Assembly (NCBI GenBank): GCA_014239685.1
Contig: JAAZYK010000002.1
Span: forward strand, 1-39,232
Source of the DNA: Dehalococcoidia bacterium
Lineage (GTDB): Bacteria > Chloroflexota > Dehalococcoidia > Lucifugimonadales > Lucifugimonadaceae
DNA length: 39,232 nt
Direction of reading: 5' to 3'
Positions 38,297 to 39,232 of this stretch are shown piece by piece (the stretch's first letter is position 1; the number at the start of each line of letters is the position of its first letter). Both the position numbers and the translations under genes were made by a program. Below the pieces are notes generated by a model, which was not told the DNA's origin, did not search any database, and saw only the letters and a list, made by a program, of their open reading frames with translations.

Positions 38297-38518
38297 CCCG
38301 CGTGTGGGTTTTGTTTGAAATAACGCCAACAACGTGAATTTGTTATACCGGTGCGTTCTGCGATAGCTCATTAATGTCAATACGCTTCCAACCGAGCAAG
38401 TTGATACCGAACAATGCAGATGAACATCTCCTTGACCGGCTTATGTGCGGGGCATAATCTCGTGCGGCTACTGATAACACTTGAAACAGGTGGCGGCTAA
38501 GACTGCCAGAGGAATTTC

Positions 38519-38917
38519 ATGGGACACATCGTTAACCACGTACATCTGAAGTCTGAAGACCCGGGGAAGACCGCCGACTGGTTTGTTAAGGCGTTCGGCA
38601 TTGAGATTCGCGCGGACGACTTGCGGGAGGCCGGAGGCGACCGATTCCTGCGCTGTTACGACGGCAACGGGTTCAACATCAACATTTCCGGCCAGCGCGA
38701 CAAGCTTGGCGAAAAGCTGGACGCGGCTAGTGCCGAGCCTCGCTTTGGCCTAGAGCACTTTGGGTTCGATGTCGATGACATGGACTCCGAACTTGAGCGG
38801 CTCACAGGCCTCGGCGCCGAGCTCAAGGAAGGCCCGATTGATGCTGGCGGCGGATTGAAGATCGCTTTTATCTCAGTCCCTGGCCCGATCCGGATCGAGC
38901 TTATCCAGCGGCCATAG
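38519..38917 (+). CDS. VOC/glyoxalase-family protein
   Basis: IVNHVHLKSEDPGKTADWFVKAFG...GLEHFGFDVDDMDSELERLTGLGAELKEGP...ISVPGPIRIELIQRP. Confidence 0.9.
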   Translation: MGHIVNHVHLKSEDPGKTADWFVKAFGIEIRADDLREAGGDRFLRCYDGNGFNINISGQRDKLGEKLDAASAEPRFGLEHFGFDVDDMDSELERLTGLGAELKEGPIDAGGGLKIAFISVPGPIRIELIQRP

Positions 38918-38936
38918 TAGTCAACGGACCTTATAG

Positions 38937-38973
38937 AAGACGTCCGGGCATAGAGGCTCGGACGTCTTTTTTT
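38937..38973 (+). terminator. Rho-independent terminator downstream of the VOC gene
   Basis: AAGACGTCCG (38937-38946)/CGGACGTCTT (38959-38968) 10-bp perfect stem, followed by T-run. Confidence 0.88.
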
Positions 38974-38996
38974 ACCCATTGATAGTGAGACGTTAG

Positions 38997-39232
38997 TTGG
39001 CATTCGAGATAAACCATATTCATTTGAAAGCACCGGACCCTCGTCGTACCGCCGAGTGGTATGTCAAGGCGTTCCAGTTTGAAATTCTCAGCGATACGGT
39101 TCGCTCTTTTGGCGACCGTCGTCTGAACTGTCAATCTCCGGGCGGGTTGATTGTGAACATATCTAGCGCCCGTGATGGTGAGTCGATGGCGGAGGGAGAC
39201 GCTGGGACGCACTGGGGACTGGAGCATTTCGG
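38997..39232 (+). CDS. Second VOC/glyoxalase-family protein, truncated at window end
   Basis: TTG start at 38997 gives MAFEINHIHLKAPDPRRTAEWYVKAFQFEILSDTVRSFGDRRLNCQSPGGLIVNISSARDGESMAEGDAGTHWGLEHF..., collinear with 38519..38917. Not listed in the ORF track. Confidence 0.88.
   Translation, partial: MAFEINHIHLKAPDPRRTAEWYVKAFQFEILSDTVRSFGDRRLNCQSPGGLIVNISSARDGESMAEGDAGTHWGLEHF

Overview
The window is a bacterial chromosomal segment of about 39 kb. Gene style suggests a marine Chloroflexota/SAR202-like genome, but that is inference only. It contains the 5' end of gyrB and a split 2-oxoacid dehydrogenase cluster (E1alpha, E1beta, E2, AcoX-like NAD kinase) interrupted by opposite-strand genes. 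Many catabolic enzymes follow: SDR, gamma-glutamyltransferase, class III aminotransferase, Ldh_2, two paralogous metallophosphoesterases, HpcH/HpaI aldolase and a phosphotriesterase-like hydrolase. A solitary ParB-like gene is divergent from a DUF5343-like gene. Further on are an M50 protease, a YhaN/YhaO (SbcCD-like) pair, groESL with a near-consensus CIRCE and sigma70 promoter, a lone molybdopterin hydroxylase large subunit, a repeat-rich TPR protein, an aldo/keto reductase, glpK, a C69-type peptidase, a divergent inositol-monophosphatase-like protein, a PIG-L deacetylase and tandem VOC proteins. No tRNA, rRNA, CRISPR array, transposase or integrase was recognised. The best candidates for undescribed biology are the ParB-like/DUF5343 divergent pair with an inverted repeat in its shared intergenic region, the membrane-hairpin YhaN-type ATPase, and the IMPase-like protein lacking two metal-ligand Asp residues.
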